A stretch of 5,697 nt of DNA from Thermoplasmatota archaeon (lineage in GTDB: Archaea; Thermoplasmatota; E2; DHVEG-1): the NCBI GenBank assembly GCA_030615845.1, contig JAUWYM010000066.1, positions 1 through 5,697 on the forward strand, given 5' to 3'. The notes under the pieces were generated by a model that did no database searches, was not told where the DNA came from, and worked only from the letters and a program-made list of their open reading frames with translations. This document shows, one piece after another, positions 5,046-5,697 of this stretch. A program made the position numbers and the translations under genes. Position 1 is the stretch's first letter. Every line of letters starts with the position of its first letter.

Positions 5046-5697
5046 CTAGGTTTTTATCATACGAAATATCTCACTAGTAAGCTTGTCAATACCGTCTCCG
5101 TTTTTACAAGATATCTTTAAATGTGAAGAATTTGTTTTTTTCAGATCAACCTTGTTTTCAACAACAAGTAATGGAACATCAGAAAATAGTTTTTTTATCT
5201 GAGAAAGCATATTTCTTTGGTTTTTTATTGAATAACCGCAGGTCTCAGAAGGATCAAAAATAAAGACGGTAAGATCTGCAAGATAGCTAAGTGCTGCTAT
5301 TGCTTGTCTTTCGATATTGTTTCTTTTTGAGAGCGGTCTATCTAAGAGTCCTGGTGTGTCAATTATTTGATACGTTTTTGTTGTAAATTTTTCTTTTCTT
5401 TTAATATGGCCTACATGTATCTGCTTTGTTGTGAATGGATATATAGCTATCTGCGGCTTTGCAGAAGTCAGAAGCCTTAAGAGGGATGATTTACCTACAT
5501 TGGGATATCCCGCGATTACAATGGTTGGAACATCTTGAATGCTTGGAAATTTCTTCATTATGTTTTGTGCATTTGCAAGAAATTTTAGGTTTTCATCAAT
5601 CTGATAGAGTACTGAAGATATCCTTCCGTAGATTTCTTTTTGTTTTTGTTTGAGAAAATCAATATTTCCTGTTTTTTTCAGTGACCTTCCCTGTTTT
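5046..5697 (-). CDS. NOG1-family GTPase, C-terminal part; N-terminus outside window
   Basis: NOG1 is an Obg-related GTPase that acts in assembly of the large ribosomal subunit in archaea and eukaryotes. The frame is open to the window edge, giving 217 codons including the stop; about 100 N-terminal residues are probably missing. Visible residues 1-60 (KQGRSLKK..., then a helix leading to MKKFPSIQDVPTIVIA) belong to the N-terminal helical region. ATG 5558 is internal, not the start. The GTPase motifs are all present: G1 GYPNVGKSS (63-71), G2 PFTTK (87-91), G3 DTPG (113-116), G4 NKVD (181-184) and G5 SCKNGDG (196-202). It has Asn in G1 (GYPNVGKSS), as in Obg-type proteins. The protein ends soon after the G domain, as archaeal NOG1 does, unlike longer eukaryotic forms. 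The identification is firm at family level. Confidence 0.93.
   Translation of the reverse strand, partial: KQGRSLKKTGNIDFLKQKQKEIYGRISSVLYQIDENLKFLANAQNIMKKFPSIQDVPTIVIAGYPNVGKSSLLRLLTSAKPQIAIYPFTTKQIHVGHIKRKEKFTTKTYQIIDTPGLLDRPLSKRNNIERQAIAALSYLADLTVFIFDPSETCGYSIKNQRNMLSQIKKLFSDVPLLVVENKVDLKKTNSSHLKISCKNGDGIDKLTSEIFRMIKT

Noticed and set aside
5046..5558. A complete 170-residue GTPase starting at ATG 5558
   Set aside because: The frame continues upstream to the window edge with typical NOG1 sequence, so this Met is internal.

Overview
The window is chromosomal DNA from an AT-rich archaeon. The evidence is a tRNA(Ile2) agmatidine synthetase (TiaS, an archaea-specific enzyme), an archaeal HTH regulator of the COG1395 type, archaeal/eukaryotic-type ribosomal protein L1 and NOG1 GTPase, a tRNA without an encoded CCA end, and TTTATAAA-type TATA boxes in place of bacterial -35/-10 promoters. 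Gene content suits a euryarchaeal or methanogen-related lineage, but I cannot name the genus. There is no sign of a prophage, plasmid or insertion sequence. Most of the window is core translation-related chromosome.

Layout. Positions 1-534 (minus) hold the N-terminal 178 codons of ribosomal protein L1, with its own strong TATA box near 607-614. Positions 647-1603 (minus) hold a 318-residue regulator: a degenerate nuclease-like N-terminal domain, a Cro/C1-type HTH, a coiled coil, and a C-terminal domain that looks like a repeat of the first. It is divergent from tiaS (about 1654-2967, plus), across only about 50 bp that contain a perfect 11-bp dyad. tiaS has no ATG, GTG or TTG at its expected start and appears to start at ATC or ATT, or to carry a one-base indel. 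tiaS abuts, stop codon to stop codon, a secreted CrtC/AttH-type lipocalin-like protein (2968-4077, minus).

From 4226 to 4298 lies tRNA-Gly(GCC). It is followed by a small winged-helix regulator (4478-4819, plus). Its TATA box is preceded by three copies of a motif at an exact 24-bp period, which look like operator sites. Between this gene and the convergent NOG1 gene (5046-5697, minus, N-terminus outside the window) is a 226-bp non-coding stretch. It holds T-rich terminators for the plus strand, a long imperfect stem-loop (4881-4965) that with an adjacent T6 run looks like a terminator for nog1, and a perfect 14-bp palindrome at 5017-5030.

How the genes relate. L1 (ribosomal L1 stalk and likely translational self-regulation), NOG1 (large-subunit assembly), TiaS (makes the CAU-anticodon tRNA-Ile read AUA) and tRNA-Gly all serve translation. 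The two regulators have no target visible in the sequence except probably their own promoters, and for the COG1395-type protein perhaps tiaS. The secreted lipocalin-like protein is the only gene with no link to translation or regulation. The most unusual items are the missing canonical tiaS start, the three 24-bp-phased sites, the long stem-loop, and the exported CrtC-like protein.
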